Source of the DNA: Gracilaria gracilis
Taxonomy: Eukaryota > Rhodophyta > Florideophyceae > Gracilariales > Gracilariaceae
DNA length: 64,000 bases
Assembly: GCA_030374805.1 (NCBI GenBank)
Contig: JARGSG010000035.1
Location: 496,001-560,000, forward strand
Reading direction: 5' to 3'
This document shows, piece by piece, positions 30,413-40,802 of the stretch. The position numbers and the translations under genes are program-made. Positions within the stretch are counted from its first letter, which is position 1, and the number at the start of each line of letters is the position of its first letter. A model generated the notes under the pieces. It searched no databases. It saw nothing but the letters and a program-made list of their open reading frames with translations, and was not told the DNA's origin.

Positions 30413-33400
30413 TCATGCCATTAGAGCAGGGTTGTACATTCTTTCCCGCAATAAGCTTTCCGAACGACTAGAACTTGCGCCAGTATGCATCCCTTCGACA
30501 GCAACAGGCCTTGTTACCATTGTCGAACCGTCATACACATCGCGACCATAAATATGAGTCGGGTTGTTTCCGCGTTCATAGTTGCGCCATGCTTGCCAAT
30601 ACAAGCCTTCCACATTTCGAACCCACCTTTCAGTGTCAAACAGAGCATTCGTATATCTAGAAGCTTCAAGCTTTGCTCTGATTGCCGCGAGGCGAGGCCG
30701 GTCCGTAGCCAGCTCCACGGCAAGATCCTCATAGGCATTCATGTCGGGCGCCACCAGTTCAGGGAATCCAGCGGCCGTGAGAAGACTGGCTGCAACTCTT
30801 GAGGCGAACAAAGATCCTGGACATGTGATCATAGGTACTCCGGACCACAAGACGTCTGTACCGGTGGTATGTGCGTTACATGTCGGAGTATCCAAAAATA
30901 AGTCACCAAGCCCCGCTCTAGCCACATGCTCCTCTTTTCCAGCCACATCAGTAAATATGAGCCTGTCAGGACCCAAGCCACGTGCAAGAGCTTCATTTCT
31001 TATTCTTTGTTCGGCTGTTGGCGGAAACCGCAAGAGCCATATCTTTGAATTTGGTACACGCTTCAAGATCCTAGCCCAAACATCAAAGGTATCCGGCGAT
31101 AGCTTGTATAGCTGATTGTGCATGAGAAAAAGAAAGCAATTCTCAGGAAGACCGTATCGTGCTCTGGTGAGGGGGCCAGAAGGGTAAGCGTTGGGTCCGG
31201 GAAAACTCGTCTGCCTATGGTCGTTCACAAAGTAGCTATGTGGATGATACAGCAACGCTTCCGAGTGCATTCTAGATGCAAGACTGGGAGGGGACGTCAC
31301 CACATCAGTTATGAAGTACTCGATATAATGAGCACCCAGTGTTCCTGGGAAGCCCATAAATGAAACTTGAATAGGTGCCGGTCTGAGAGCGAAAAGCTCG
31401 GTTCTTGCACCTTTCGTGTATCCGTTACAATTCACAAGAACATGAATGCCATCGTTCGCTATAGCCTCGGCGGACTGCTTTGCAGACAAACCAGATATGT
31501 CCAAAAAATGTTCAGCCTCTCTCTCAATGCGTCTTCTCCAGTGGGAATTGTCGGAAGGGGTAAGTGCGTAGCAGTAGCATTCGACACTAGTTCCTTTTCC
31601 ATGAAGACCATATATGCTTTGGGTCAAATGGCTGTATGGATGATTATTATAGTCGGAAGAAACATAGCCAACCCTTAAGCGTGGCTTACGTCCCCTCGGG
31701 ACTACCCATTGTTGATTCACGTTAGGAATTCCAGCTACTATCGATTCCGCTCTCGACGCATAAGCAGCTGACAAAGCCTTGAACTTCTCCGGGCTCAGAG
31801 GATATATAAGAGCATGAAACGGCTGGACGCTCGGAAGCCCAGTTATGAGGACCGGAGAGACAACTGAAGGAGAGCCAGTGATGAATTTCGCAAACTTGCT
31901 CTTCAACTTAGACTTTCTGAATACGGCTGGAGAGGACGGGTGGTGCACATATTTTCTCCGAGCAAGTCGATCAGAATTCTCCTCTTTCAGAGTACTAGTA
32001 GACAAAGATCCTTCTCTTTCCGATCTTGATCCACAAGCATCGACAAGCTGCGGGGTAGAATTTGAGAGCGCACCCATTAGAGCATGCTGCAGACGAGAAG
32101 GAGTACCAGGGTTCCTCATCATTGCAACCAACTGCTTATCAATAATTGCCAAAAGAGTAGCAAAGTTCTGAGTTCGGTCCGACCAGTCGCAAATGACACT
32201 CAGTGAATGTACCATATTACAAAACGCGTCCGGAAGATCGGGTTGCAGTGAAAGAGCAGCCTTGTAGCTCGCAACTGATTCCTCAATCTTGTTCAAGTCT
32301 TTGTACGTATTGGCCAAATTCGCATGATGATCAGCAGCATCCGGTTGGAGGGTAACTGCTCGGATGTAAAACGGTATTGCTTCATCGGTTCGACCCATAT
32401 CTCGCAAAGCGGTACCAAGCCCCGCAGCGGCTTCAGCCAGATTGGGATTTCCCATCAGAGCGGCTCTGTAATGTGATTCCGCCTCTTGCGGTTTTCCTTG
32501 GTCTCGGAGCAGCCCGGCCAGATTGCAATGAGCGGCTGGGCAACCAGGCTGGCAAGCCAGTGCAGCATTATAGCAATGCATGGCATCAAAAATCGCAACT
32601 CGAGCCCTCATGGCGTTGCCGAGGTTATTCCAGGCATCAGGATGTCTTGGAGATATACTCAAGACGGCCCGATACGCCATCTCCGCTTCTGGAATTCGGT
32701 TGAAGTTGCGCAAAGTGTTTCCAACATTGATGAAGATATCCTCGGCAAGAACAGGACCAAACTCTAATCCTGTAAACTCTGAGATGTTGGGATCATAAAT
32801 ACCCTGACTGTACATGGCACTTGTGAATGCCGCTCGTGCCTCCGCAGATTCAGGACAGAGGACCACACAAGCTCGATAGACGTCAGCCGCAAGGTTGAGA
32901 TAACCGGCACTTTGGCACGCACGGCCAACAGCTAGACAAGATTCCAAGGTATCAACCGGAACAGTGAACTGCAGTGGTGCTAACATGTCTTGCATGGGCA
33001 TAGTAGGGGCGGCAGAGACCTGGGCATTCGGAATAATCTGTTGCATGGTCAAGTCTTGTGGCGGATCAAGAGGTTGTGCAGAATTTGGACCTACGGGGTG
33101 TTGGGGTGGTGCAAGAAGCAATGTTGCGGGTTGCAGAGGCACGCTGTTGAACGCTTGAGGAGCGTTGAGGCTGACCTGAGCGGTTTGTTGCGCAACATAT
33201 TGGTCTGTGGAAGACATCCGAAACGAAGGAACAGCAAACATGTTTGGAGAAGGTTGTGGGTTGGTCGAGGAGTTAGTAACAAAGGAGTTTGGGAACAAAA
33301 GCTCTTGAGTGGTGTGGTCATCCGGAGCTACATGTTGCAAGGAAGCAGGGGCTGGAAACTGCGATTGCAACACAGGATGAGCATCGTGCTGAAATGTATC

Positions 33401-34228
33401 TGGAGGACGCAATGTGTTGATGAATGACAAGTTTGCGCTGGGCTCGTCTTGAATATGAGGTTGAATATGCGGCCTGTCGGTGATCGGAAACGGGATGTTC
33501 TGAAGCTTTGCCTGCAATGGCTTGGGTTGTGAGGACATTGTGGAATGAGCAGGATGAGACATGTAGTGTAGTTGCTGCGCATCGCTCTTCGAAATATGAT
33601 GTTGAAAGTGTGAATGAATATGGTGTGGATTTGAGGAGTGCGCATTGTTGACGTGTGAGGCCGAAAGATGAGGGTGCTCTCGGTCAAACGGCGGCACGTG
33701 CATGACATGTTGCTGAGAGTTGTCCACCATATTATGCGAGCCCGGAACGGAAGAGAAGTTGTTGTCCTCAAAGTACTGTACATGTTGTTGAGAGTGGTGC
33801 GGTTGCGGCAATGGTGGCGCGTGCATTGGTCGCTGTGACACATTGAGTTGGTGGTGTGGGTGCAGATGGGGATACGCAGAGTCGGCTAGCATGAGCGAAT
33901 GTGGATAGAGCTCCGACGGCGCATGGGGTTGTTCGTGCTGCAGCATGTGCGGGTCCTGCTGAGGCGGGATGCGGGCGTCGACTGGATGGATGGGAGCGAA
34001 GGGCGGCGGCTGCGGGTCGTGAAAGTGAAGCGTGGGATGCATGGGGGGGTTGACGGCGGGGGCAGGAGCATAGAAGGGGTTATGCGACTGAACCGGCATG
34101 GCTGCTCGGGGAGGGAAGGAGGACGCAGACGGAAACGAAGACGACGGGTGCGGCGCAGCGAGGCGGGGGCGCGAACGAAGCTGATGAGGCAACGGAAGGC
34201 GTGGCGCGAAGTGCAGGGTGACGGCCAT
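30413..34228 (-). CDS. OGT: O-GlcNAc transferase (GT41, SEC/OGT type)
   Basis: OGT transfers GlcNAc from UDP-GlcNAc to Ser/Thr of nuclear and cytosolic proteins; plants have two GT41 forms, SECRET AGENT and SPINDLY. The first ATG is at 34228 (the open frame begins five codons earlier with GTG), giving 1,271 residues. Residues 1 to about 425 are His/Pro/Gln-rich low complexity, a long extra head. About 430-690 is a run of TPRs (DAWNNLGNAMRARVAIFDAM, AAHCNLAGLLRDQGKPQEAE, DHHANLANTYKDLNKIEESV). About 840-1215 is the catalytic region: LRVGYVSSDYNNHPYSHLTQ with the catalytic-region His, LVNCNGYTKGARTELFALRP, NQLYKLSPDTFDVWARIL with the nucleotide-binding Lys, DTPTCNAHTTGTDVLWSGVP, and SRVAASLL. 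The pattern (NxNGYTKGAR, HTTGTDVLW) is OGT/SEC-like rather than SPY-like. It is intact and single-exon. Confidence 0.95.
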   Translation of the reverse strand: MAVTLHFAPRLPLPHQLRSRPRLAAPHPSSSFPSASSFPPRAAMPVQSHNPFYAPAPAVNPPMHPTLHFHDPQPPPFAPIHPVDARIPPQQDPHMLQHEQPHAPSELYPHSLMLADSAYPHLHPHHQLNVSQRPMHAPPLPQPHHSQQHVQYFEDNNFSSVPGSHNMVDNSQQHVMHVPPFDREHPHLSASHVNNAHSSNPHHIHSHFQHHISKSDAQQLHYMSHPAHSTMSSQPKPLQAKLQNIPFPITDRPHIQPHIQDEPSANLSFINTLRPPDTFQHDAHPVLQSQFPAPASLQHVAPDDHTTQELLFPNSFVTNSSTNPQPSPNMFAVPSFRMSSTDQYVAQQTAQVSLNAPQAFNSVPLQPATLLLAPPQHPVGPNSAQPLDPPQDLTMQQIIPNAQVSAAPTMPMQDMLAPLQFTVPVDTLESCLAVGRACQSAGYLNLAADVYRACVVLCPESAEARAAFTSAMYSQGIYDPNISEFTGLEFGPVLAEDIFINVGNTLRNFNRIPEAEMAYRAVLSISPRHPDAWNNLGNAMRARVAIFDAMHCYNAALACQPGCPAAHCNLAGLLRDQGKPQEAESHYRAALMGNPNLAEAAAGLGTALRDMGRTDEAIPFYIRAVTLQPDAADHHANLANTYKDLNKIEESVASYKAALSLQPDLPDAFCNMVHSLSVICDWSDRTQNFATLLAIIDKQLVAMMRNPGTPSRLQHALMGALSNSTPQLVDACGSRSEREGSLSTSTLKEENSDRLARRKYVHHPSSPAVFRKSKLKSKFAKFITGSPSVVSPVLITGLPSVQPFHALIYPLSPEKFKALSAAYASRAESIVAGIPNVNQQWVVPRGRKPRLRVGYVSSDYNNHPYSHLTQSIYGLHGKGTSVECYCYALTPSDNSHWRRRIEREAEHFLDISGLSAKQSAEAIANDGIHVLVNCNGYTKGARTELFALRPAPIQVSFMGFPGTLGAHYIEYFITDVVTSPPSLASRMHSEALLYHPHSYFVNDHRQTSFPGPNAYPSGPLTRARYGLPENCFLFLMHNQLYKLSPDTFDVWARILKRVPNSKIWLLRFPPTAEQRIRNEALARGLGPDRLIFTDVAGKEEHVARAGLGDLFLDTPTCNAHTTGTDVLWSGVPMITCPGSLFASRVAASLLTAAGFPELVAPDMNAYEDLAVELATDRPRLAAIRAKLEASRYTNALFDTERWVRNVEGLYWQAWRNYERGNNPTHIYGRDVYDGSTMVTRPVAVEGMHTGASSSRSESLLRERMYNPALMA

Positions 34229-36102
34229 AGCAACGGGGCTCACGGGCCGGGTGGGTAGGGGAATTGGGCGGTCAAGAGGGATCCATGGGAGCGGGGAGAA
34301 AGGAGGGATAGTTGGAAGGATTGTGGGGGAAGGAAAAGTAGTACCGTGTAGACGAGACGGCGGGCTGACAGGACGAGGCGGACGCTATGTGGCGGGGGGG
34401 ACGGCGACGGCGACGAATGGAGCGGCGATGGGGTGCGCAACGCGGTGGGGGAGGAGCGCGGGGGTGGCACCCTGGGGGGTAAAGGCTGCGGAGGGGGCGA
34501 CGATGGTAGAGAAATGGGCGACGCAGCAACGGTAGCATTCCAAGCGAAGCGCGCTGCAGTTGCGTGGTTGGTGACCTTTGAGCATCGGACAGGTGGAGAT
34601 TGCGCATGACAACGTCGACGTCTGCCACGCGCTGTGCCGCGTGTCCACGCGCCAGCGCGTGGCGCGCGCACGCCAGTGCCGGCACACGTGGCGCGGCGCC
34701 GTTGGGTGGAACGCACGGCTTGCAGCGTGGGCACTTGCGCTGATTGGGTGCGCTGGAATTGGAGCTGCGTCGAAGAATCGCGACAAAGAGTCGACGCAGG
34801 GGCGCATGGCAGGCCGCGGCAGCCAAGATGCGGACGCGGCGGCGCTTGCGGCGCGCGTTGCTGGCGGACGCGTTTCGCTTCGTGGAGGCTGCTTGCGTGT
34901 GCGCCGTCTGCTGTTGCGTGCGGCGTTCTTTCGTGCGGCGGCTGTCCTGCGGCGCGGTGGAGGAAGAAGCGAGTGCGAGGCGGCGCTTGTCAACGTTGAC
35001 TGCTCTACGGCGCGCGACCACACTGGCGCTTTGCCAGCGAGGGAGAAACGGCGCAGAACACCGCGCCGATGGTTAGCCCCCAGTTGCGCCCCCCAACCAA
35101 CGGCGTGTGGTATCATTTGCCCAGCAGGGGCACGTAACCGCGCCGATAAATGTATCATACAGTACACTGGAGCGCGGCGTTGCGCGCGCGCGCACGCGCT
35201 CAGTAAGCCACGTGCTGACAGTTGCTGATTGCGCTTGGTGCGCTTGCGATACACAAAACGTGGCGCGCTGCGTGCACGGCTGTCCGCCGCACGATGGGCA
35301 CGCCCTTTCGAATGACGGCGCGGCTTGCGCGCGACGTGTGAGACGTGGATTGGCGCGCCGTGCCAGCTCGCGCCCGTTCGCGCGCGCCATCGTGTCGTGT
35401 GTCATGGCCGCGGCGGACAACATGTCGTGCTCGCGCGCAATTATGAGACAGATATATAACAGCGCCGCATATGCATCATCGAACCGACGTGTGTCAGCAC
35501 AAGCTTGCGGCGGCCGTTTTCCGCCACCATGCGCTGGCCACGGGTACGTGCTGTCGCGCTGTGCACGTGTGATCACATCTCCGCGAGCATGACCCCCCGC
35601 TGCGGAGACTGTGGTGCGCATGATCATCATGATGTTGATGGTGATCGTAGGTGCCACGGTAGTTACCAGGGGTAGCCATACCTTTTAGAGGCCTTCGTAG
35701 ATATCTATGGCGTGAGGCACCGCTTGTAAGATAGCAGTAGCTTTACCCTGTACCTTCGTAGCTTTAGATACTCTCTTCTCGGTCGCCAACGCGCCATACA
35801 TTCGTAGATACCGTACCAACGGTACCTGTACACATACAGAACTGTAGATACGCACCGCGCGGCGCGGCGCGCCACAATTCAGCGCACAGTGGTCGATTAG
35901 CAGACAAGCTGCAGCCAATGTGGATTCGCCGCCTCGGCGGCGAGCGCCCCTTCATTTGTGGCCAGCAACGCGCGTGCGCGTCTGCACGTTGTAGGCGCCA
36001 TCGTATCGAACGTACGGTAACAAACGCACGTACGCGCGCCGATTCGCAGATATTCCGCCAAACCGACGCGCCGCTCCTTACCACAACGCGCGCGCCACCC
36101 TC
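34229..36102. other. GC-rich divergent intergenic region
   Basis: This is 1.9 kb between OGT and the MYB-type gene, unusually rich in CpG words (CGCGC, GGCGCG). Open frames overlap in nearly every frame and strand because stop codons are rare in such composition; none has family similarity. It probably holds leaders and a bidirectional promoter. The end near 35,640-35,830 carries TACCTTCGTAG and the GTACCAACGGTAC word (35,812-35,824). Confidence 0.5.
35453..35459 (+). promoter_or_regulatory. Possible TATA box for the MYB/SANT gene
   Basis: TATATAA stands out in a very GC-rich context, 650 bases before ATG 36103. A transcript from about 35,485 would need a long leader or a start further downstream, so the assignment is tentative. 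Confidence 0.3.
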
Positions 36103-37791
36103 ATGCCCGTCCGGCTGTGCCACCACTCTGCCGCTGCCGCTGCCGCTGCCGCTGCCTGCCGCTGCCGGCTCTACGCCGCCTGCTGCCCGTCCCTCTCCTT
36201 CGCGTGTCGCCGCGGCATTCATATGCTCGCTCGCCCGCGCGCCGCCGTGTGCCTGCCGCATTCGTCCTCGCTCCGTTCGTCGCCGCGCCGTACGTGGCCC
36301 GTGTCGCCGTCGCGCCCGAGCCGCGTCGCCTGCGACGTGGTCTCTGTGCGCTCGCCGCCGCCGCTTCTCACCATTCCGTACTCCACGCATTCCACCGTCG
36401 TGCGAGCGCATCACCATCGCCCGCTGTCCCCCGTGTCCACTACAAAGCCTTCTACACTGCCACAGTCGCCTCAATCCGCGCGCCATGCGCGCGTGCCGTT
36501 AGCGTTGACGCTTCAACAACACTCTACCGTCACGCACGCCAGCGCCATTCAACACGCGCCTCGCCGTCAACCACCCATGACCGACGCCAACTACTCTCGT
36601 TCGCCAGCGCCCAGAAACTCCTCGCTTGCCGACCTTGTGCACCGAAACCAATCCGCCGCCCCCTTGCACCCGCAGCTGCGCCCGTCTGCCGCCAACAGCG
36701 ACGATGGCTCTCAACAGGAGCGTAACCACCAGCGTCCGTCGCGCCCAGTCTCCAACATGCAGCTGTTGCCGCCGCCAGGAGAGGTGTCTCGCAACGCGCA
36801 CATCCCGCCGCCGGCCATCGACACCTCGCCAAAGCACATGCAGCGCAAGAGGAACATTTCTCAGTTGGTATCGCCTATGCTCGCGCGTGACATTTCGTCG
36901 CTCACGCAAAAGCCGGACGATCATGCTAGCTCCGTTGCGCAGCCGCAGTTGCGAATCTCGCCGCTTCGAGTGGATGACCGCCGACCTGACAAGTTCCAGC
37001 GAACCAACGCGCCTGTCGAGGGCAGCACCGACATGTTGCCAGCCGCCGGTCCGCTGGTCAACGCAGACAGCCAGTCGCCATCCAAGTCAAAACGGCGCGC
37101 GCTTGGCAAGGAGTCGCGAACCGAGCTGCTCGAGGAGAATCGCTCGCTGCGGATAGAGTTGGAACTGCTCAAGAACAAACTGCGCTCAGCAGAGAGTCGT
37201 ATCAAGAAAATGCACAAGAGTATGATTAGGAATGAGTCGTTGTTGCACAAGTACCGATCAAAGCTGGTGGACGTTTTTGAATCTGGCGGCGACGCACGTC
37301 TGTCGCTACGGGCGGTGGAGGAGCGCGAGCATAAGCGCGGTGATCCAAGCAAATTGGAAGGGGAGAGTGTGAGTAACAGTCAGGAGGAGGCGTGGAGTGC
37401 GTACTCGCCGTCGGCATCGTTCGACCCAGAGCAGTCGGTGGACATACGTCGCATGCACGACCATGACGTGATGTCGCGAAGTGAGGGTGGGGTGAGGAAA
37501 CATCGACGCACTCGCGCCCCTGCGTGGACAGCAAGGGAGGAGGAGATTTTCATGAAAGCGTACCATAAATATGGATGTCAATGGAAGCTGTATCAGGACT
37601 CGCTACCGGGGCGCTCGAGAAGACAAATACAGTCGCATGGATCGTATCTGATTCGACAGGGGAAGTTGGCCAAGAAGAATAGTCGACCGTGGCAACGGCG
37701 GAAACCTAGACATGATGGGGCGCCGAGTTCTACGGTGAAGGACGTGGAAGTTGAGACGCAGGAGGTGGTACAGAGGTTTGACGAGGAATGA
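36103..37791 (+). CDS. MYB/SANT-domain protein with coiled coil
   Basis: A single MYB/SANT repeat sits near the C-terminus (about residues 470-520): PAWTAREEEIFMKAYHKYG, then CQWKLYQDSLPGRSRRQIQS and HGSYLIRQ. The tryptophan/aromatic spacing fits a MYB repeat, and the SHGSYL segment recalls the SHAQKY-type single-repeat MYBs of plants, which bind DNA. A coiled coil (LEENRSLRIELELLKNKLRS, about 345-385) suggests dimerisation. The first 160 residues are Ala/Arg/Ser-rich, arise from GC-rich repeats and look non-conserved. ATG 36577 (MTDANYSRSP) is a credible alternative start giving about 404 residues. The role as a transcription or chromatin factor is inferred from the domain only. It is intact and convergent with the NDUFA7-like gene, with 154 bases between. 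Confidence 0.75.
   Translation: MPVRLCHHSAAAAAAAAACRCRLYAACCPSLSFACRRGIHMLARPRAAVCLPHSSSLRSSPRRTWPVSPSRPSRVACDVVSVRSPPPLLTIPYSTHSTVVRAHHHRPLSPVSTTKPSTLPQSPQSARHARVPLALTLQQHSTVTHASAIQHAPRRQPPMTDANYSRSPAPRNSSLADLVHRNQSAAPLHPQLRPSAANSDDGSQQERNHQRPSRPVSNMQLLPPPGEVSRNAHIPPPAIDTSPKHMQRKRNISQLVSPMLARDISSLTQKPDDHASSVAQPQLRISPLRVDDRRPDKFQRTNAPVEGSTDMLPAAGPLVNADSQSPSKSKRRALGKESRTELLEENRSLRIELELLKNKLRSAESRIKKMHKSMIRNESLLHKYRSKLVDVFESGGDARLSLRAVEEREHKRGDPSKLEGESVSNSQEEAWSAYSPSASFDPEQSVDIRRMHDHDVMSRSEGGVRKHRRTRAPAWTAREEEIFMKAYHKYGCQWKLYQDSLPGRSRRQIQSHGSYLIRQGKLAKKNSRPWQRRKPRHDGAPSSTVKDVEVETQEVVQRFDEE
36127..36165. repeat. GCCGCT trinucleotide-type repeat
   Basis: A run of CTGCCG/GCCGCT units near the 5' end of the MYB/SANT frame encodes an Ala tract in that frame. 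It supports the view that the first ATG lies in leader-like sequence. Confidence 0.7.
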
Positions 37792-37945
37792 CGCGGAGCG
37801 GATGGTTGCGCAAAGGATGTGTACGAAGTACTCTAGAGACAGCATGTGATGGTTCTTTTTTTGTTTTTCCGGGTAGCTGTAAAGAGTTGCGTGTTTGTCA
37901 GCGCCTGTAGGTTTATGATGACGGAGATGGAGGGCGTGTAGATAT

Positions 37946-38427
37946 TTACTGCTGCACTCTGTCGAAATCACCAGCCATTCCCAGAAAGTGGCTCTGCACC
38001 GGCGTCCCAGGCGTGGGCGGAAGACCGGCAGTGGCAGCCGCCGGAGCGGTATCAAGCTGCTCCGTGTTGTGACGGCGACGCACATCTCGACTATGATACT
38101 CGATATTGAACACGTGCTCGTAGGGGCCCTGTGGCACGACCGGCGGTTGCTGTGAGCTGCGTACGACAAATCGGTGAGCAATGCGTTGTTCGCAGCGACA
38201 CAGTAAAGGGGCGGTTTGACTTACCCTGGCGATGGATAGCGGAACTTGGATTCGGAAACGGGCTTGCGCAGCACGTCGTCCTCCACGTCCGGGCGCAGGA
38301 TCTTGCCGGTGCGTACGCGCGCCTGCATGCGGTGCACAAAGCCGCGGAGCCCGCCTTCGGCCGTCAACAGGGTCTCCGCCTTGTTGGCGGCGTCAAGCAG
38401 CGGCGCTGCGCGCGATCGGAGCGCCAT
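37946..38427 (-). CDS. Complex I B14.5a/NDUFA7-like subunit, two exons
   Basis: NDUFA7 (B14.5a) is an accessory subunit of mitochondrial NADH dehydrogenase. Exon 1 runs from ATG 38427 to 38225. A 68-nt intron (38224-38157) has a GTAAGT donor and a TACGCAG acceptor. Exon 2 runs from 38156 to the stop at 37946. The splice joins the frames exactly and gives 137 residues. Exon 1 encodes LRGFVHRMQARVRTGKIL and a proline-rich join. Exon 2 carries YEHVFNIEYHSRDVRRRH, which matches the conserved block of plant B14.5a (VFDIKYFSRDTRR type). The N-terminus is basic and Ala-rich, compatible with mitochondrial import. The family call rests on that block and the size, so it is moderate; the gene structure itself is well supported. 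Confidence 0.65.
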
Positions 38428-38682
38428 GGCGGAGGCGCGTTGCTGAGCGGCGGTGCGGGCGGTGAGGCGCGCGCGGTGACGCTGAGGCGGATGGTGACGG
38501 GTGGCGAGCGTTCACGTTGTTGCGCGCGTCGTTGCGGACCGCGCGGATAATTAGTCGAAGCGAGAGCAACACCACGCCACGCGTCACACGTGGGAGCTGA
38601 CGTTGTTTACGCGCTCGCGGCGCAGGCTACTGTAAGGGGGAGCACTGGTAACCGTTGGCGCTTTGTGCGGCGTTGGTACAGT
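38428..38682. other. Spacer between the NDUFA7-like gene and the Harbinger element
   Basis: A short 5' region with no gene recognised. It ends at the ATT target duplication of the DNA transposon. Confidence 0.4.
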
Positions 38683-38685
38683 ATT

Positions 38686-38722
38686 GGGTGCATGTAGAAA
38701 TGACCAAATCGCCTCCTGGGCA
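38686..38722 (+). repeat. Left terminal inverted repeat of the Harbinger element
   Basis: The first 18 bases are perfect against the right terminus; after that the pairing continues imperfectly around a CGCC word. Confidence 0.85.
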
Positions 38723-38780
38723 AACTTGAGCCAATTAAAAGAAGCCAAGCCAGCTCCGATTTGGCGTGCTCGAGGCTACA

Positions 38781-38827
38781 TTTGGCGCGCTGAATGAACC
38801 CTTCGAGGGTCCATTCAGCGCACCAAA
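38781..38827. repeat. 47-bp subterminal palindrome, left end
   Basis: Two 22-nt arms starting TTTGGCGCGC and ending GCGCACCAAA pair with two mismatches around a 3-nt centre. A separate TTTGGCG word lies just outside at about 38,759. A palindrome with the same TTTGGCGC edge occurs at the right end of the element, so this is probably a binding site for the element's own transposase or MYB-like protein; the role is inference. Confidence 0.75.
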
Positions 38828-38864
38828 CCGTTCGCCAGATCTTTTCCGTCCTCTCCCACACGAG

Positions 38865-39973
38865 ATGCACTCAAGACTAAGAACAGCGGCAATCGCCGTT
38901 TGCGTCTCAGCCTACACCGCCGTCTTGGCAGCGAGAATTGTCCTACGAAAGCGACGTAGAGTGCATCACCGCTCCCATATCGCAGGTCACTACACTCGCA
39001 AAAGACTGCTACATCCAGGTAACCACACTCAGCAAACTCCTTGGAAAAAGATACTGAGTAGTGGTACCGACAATGACTTTGTTGTCACAACAAATTTTTC
39101 AAGACGCATAGTTCAAAAAGAACTCTTACCGTTGTTTTTAACCGCTCAAATGCATACAAATTATGGAAGTTCCTATCGCCGTTCACAATCCCCACAAAGT
39201 CGAAAGTCGCTGATGACATCAATAGATCTTCTTGGCTTATTTGTCAACTACCTAAAGAGGTGTGGTAGAGCGTATCAACTTTTTCCTTTCTTCGGAATTC
39301 TTCCAACTAAATTGAGCATTTGGCTTGACTGCTCTCTTCATGTTCTACTTACAACTACAAAGAGAGAACAGGCAGTTCTCTTTGACGTGCGTTGGCCTAC
39401 GTTTGACGAGCAAAAAGCCGTCTGCGTCATTGCTAGAAAATAACCGGGAGCTGGGACCACTGCTTAAAGCTGAATTTGCCGTCATGGACGGAGGCCGATT
39501 CCAGATTCAAAATTATGGAGACCCCGCCATGCAGAACGCGTACTACGAAGGATACACACAGCAGGAAGAAGTCACCAACCTATTCGTTTTCAACTTCTTC
39601 GGCGAGATAATTCACGCCGCCACAAACTTCCCTGGAAGTTATCACGACACCAGACTAGCGAATGTCTCTGGCCTGTACTATCCCGAACTATCGGATGAAA
39701 TGACCCCCCCAGGAATGACAATTTTAGGAGACTCGGATTTTGTAAGCAATACGAGATGCACTAACGGCAAGTTTGTGAGCGCGAGAAAACAAAATGAGAC
39801 AAGGGGCATACCAGAGTTTGCAGAATTGGCTGCAATCGATATCGTATAGCAGAGAATTTTACCAAGTGAGATACAAAGTGCGGAATGGAGCATAAGAGCA
39901 ATCAAAGGACCGTTTGGAAGTCTGACATCAATACTTACTACAGATGCTTAACGGCGCGCGATCATTATAGAAC
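38865..39973 (+). pseudogene. Harbinger transposase (DDE_Tnp4), interrupted
   Basis: From ATG 38865 the first frame has an arginine-rich head and the conserved LLGLFVNYLKRCGRAYQLFPFF...LSIWLDCSLHVLL and VRWPTFDEQ. Near 39,405-39,420 similarity moves to the frame with ELGPLLKAEFAVMDGG (first Asp), NAYYEGYTQQEEVTNLFVF, FPGSYHDTRLA, MTILGDSDFVS (second Asp) and, past a TAG at 39,847-39,849, LPSEIQSAEWSIRAIKGPFG (Glu). A second in-frame TAA lies at 39,949-39,951. LTR element B is inserted after 39,973. On its far side (61,298-61,377) the frame resumes as LAVRLLNYRTRVMGRNQI and ends at TGA 61,375, matching the usual C-terminus of the family. It therefore has one frameshift, two stops and one insertion. 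It is a different lineage from the transposase at 3.5-4.8 kb. Confidence 0.88.
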
Positions 39974-39983
39974 TGTGGGGCAA

Positions 39984-40782
39984 TGTAGTGCAACGCTATT
40001 GCGGATGAAGCTTCGCTATTGCGATTCATAGACAAGGGGGTGCTCTCTAAGGAGGTGGTGATGAATGCGGTTCGTGGCACACCCCATTCTTGGGTAGATT
40101 CGTACAACATATAGGATAGTTGTGAGGTGCACAGCATTGCTGATCAGTCACACACGTGTGGGGAGTTTGCACCCATTGTTGGGGATTCTAGATATTAATA
40201 TTGGATATTTAGTTACCACTGACAGTGGGCGGCTACACTACATAGTAGGTTGAGCTCAACCCAACTTTGGAGAAGTAAACGACTCAACCGAGTGTTCGGC
40301 TCTGATGTTTCACCCTTGGTGAGCAATATCCTCCTCGCGGAGAGTTGCCACTACTGTGTAGGTACCATCATCCGCCTCGCGGCATCTACAGCACCCTTAC
40401 CGCATTCCGCGTGTTATTCTGTGTGTTTCCTTTATTTGTTTTCGCACTGTTATACAGGTATCGCTACACTGCATACCGGTGTTGACCGTTCTTTGTTTCG
40501 CCCACTCGCGTGGTTCGCTACCGCTCTCCGCGTCTCGTGCCACTCTCGTGTGTGTGTTGGTTGTCCCGTCTGTGACGTCATCCCCGACTCTGTCGTGTTC
40601 CCCACCACTGTGCGGCTTCTTTGCCTTTACCGCTCTCTACGCGTGTCGTGACGGTGATCCCCGGTCTTACACCCGGCTAGCGCGATCACCCTGAGAGGGG
40701 CTCTATTGCTGTGACTACCTCAGTTGAGGGAAGGCTTGAACACCCTTTGTGTGTCTTCTTCCTCCGCACGGGTTGCACCACA
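39984..40782 (+). repeat. 5' LTR of element A
   Basis: This is 799 bp, TG...CA, nearly identical to 49,802-50,600. The open frames inside it recur in the other LTR and are not genes. Confidence 0.95.
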
Positions 40783-40784
40783 AT

Positions 40785-40802
40785 TGGTCTCCCGACTTAG
40801 AA
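40785..40802 (+). other. Primer-binding site of element A
   Basis: TGGTCTCCCGACTTAGAA begins two bases after the 5' LTR. It starts with TGG, as expected for pairing with a tRNA 3' CCA end. The identical 18-mer is present in element B in the mirrored position. The tRNA is not identified here. Confidence 0.75.

Noticed and set aside
34240-35657. Long overlapping open frames on both strands (for example 34,385-35,254 and 34,578-35,228)
   Set aside because: They overlap each other in several frames, are Arg/Ala low complexity and reflect high GC with few stops; no family similarity.
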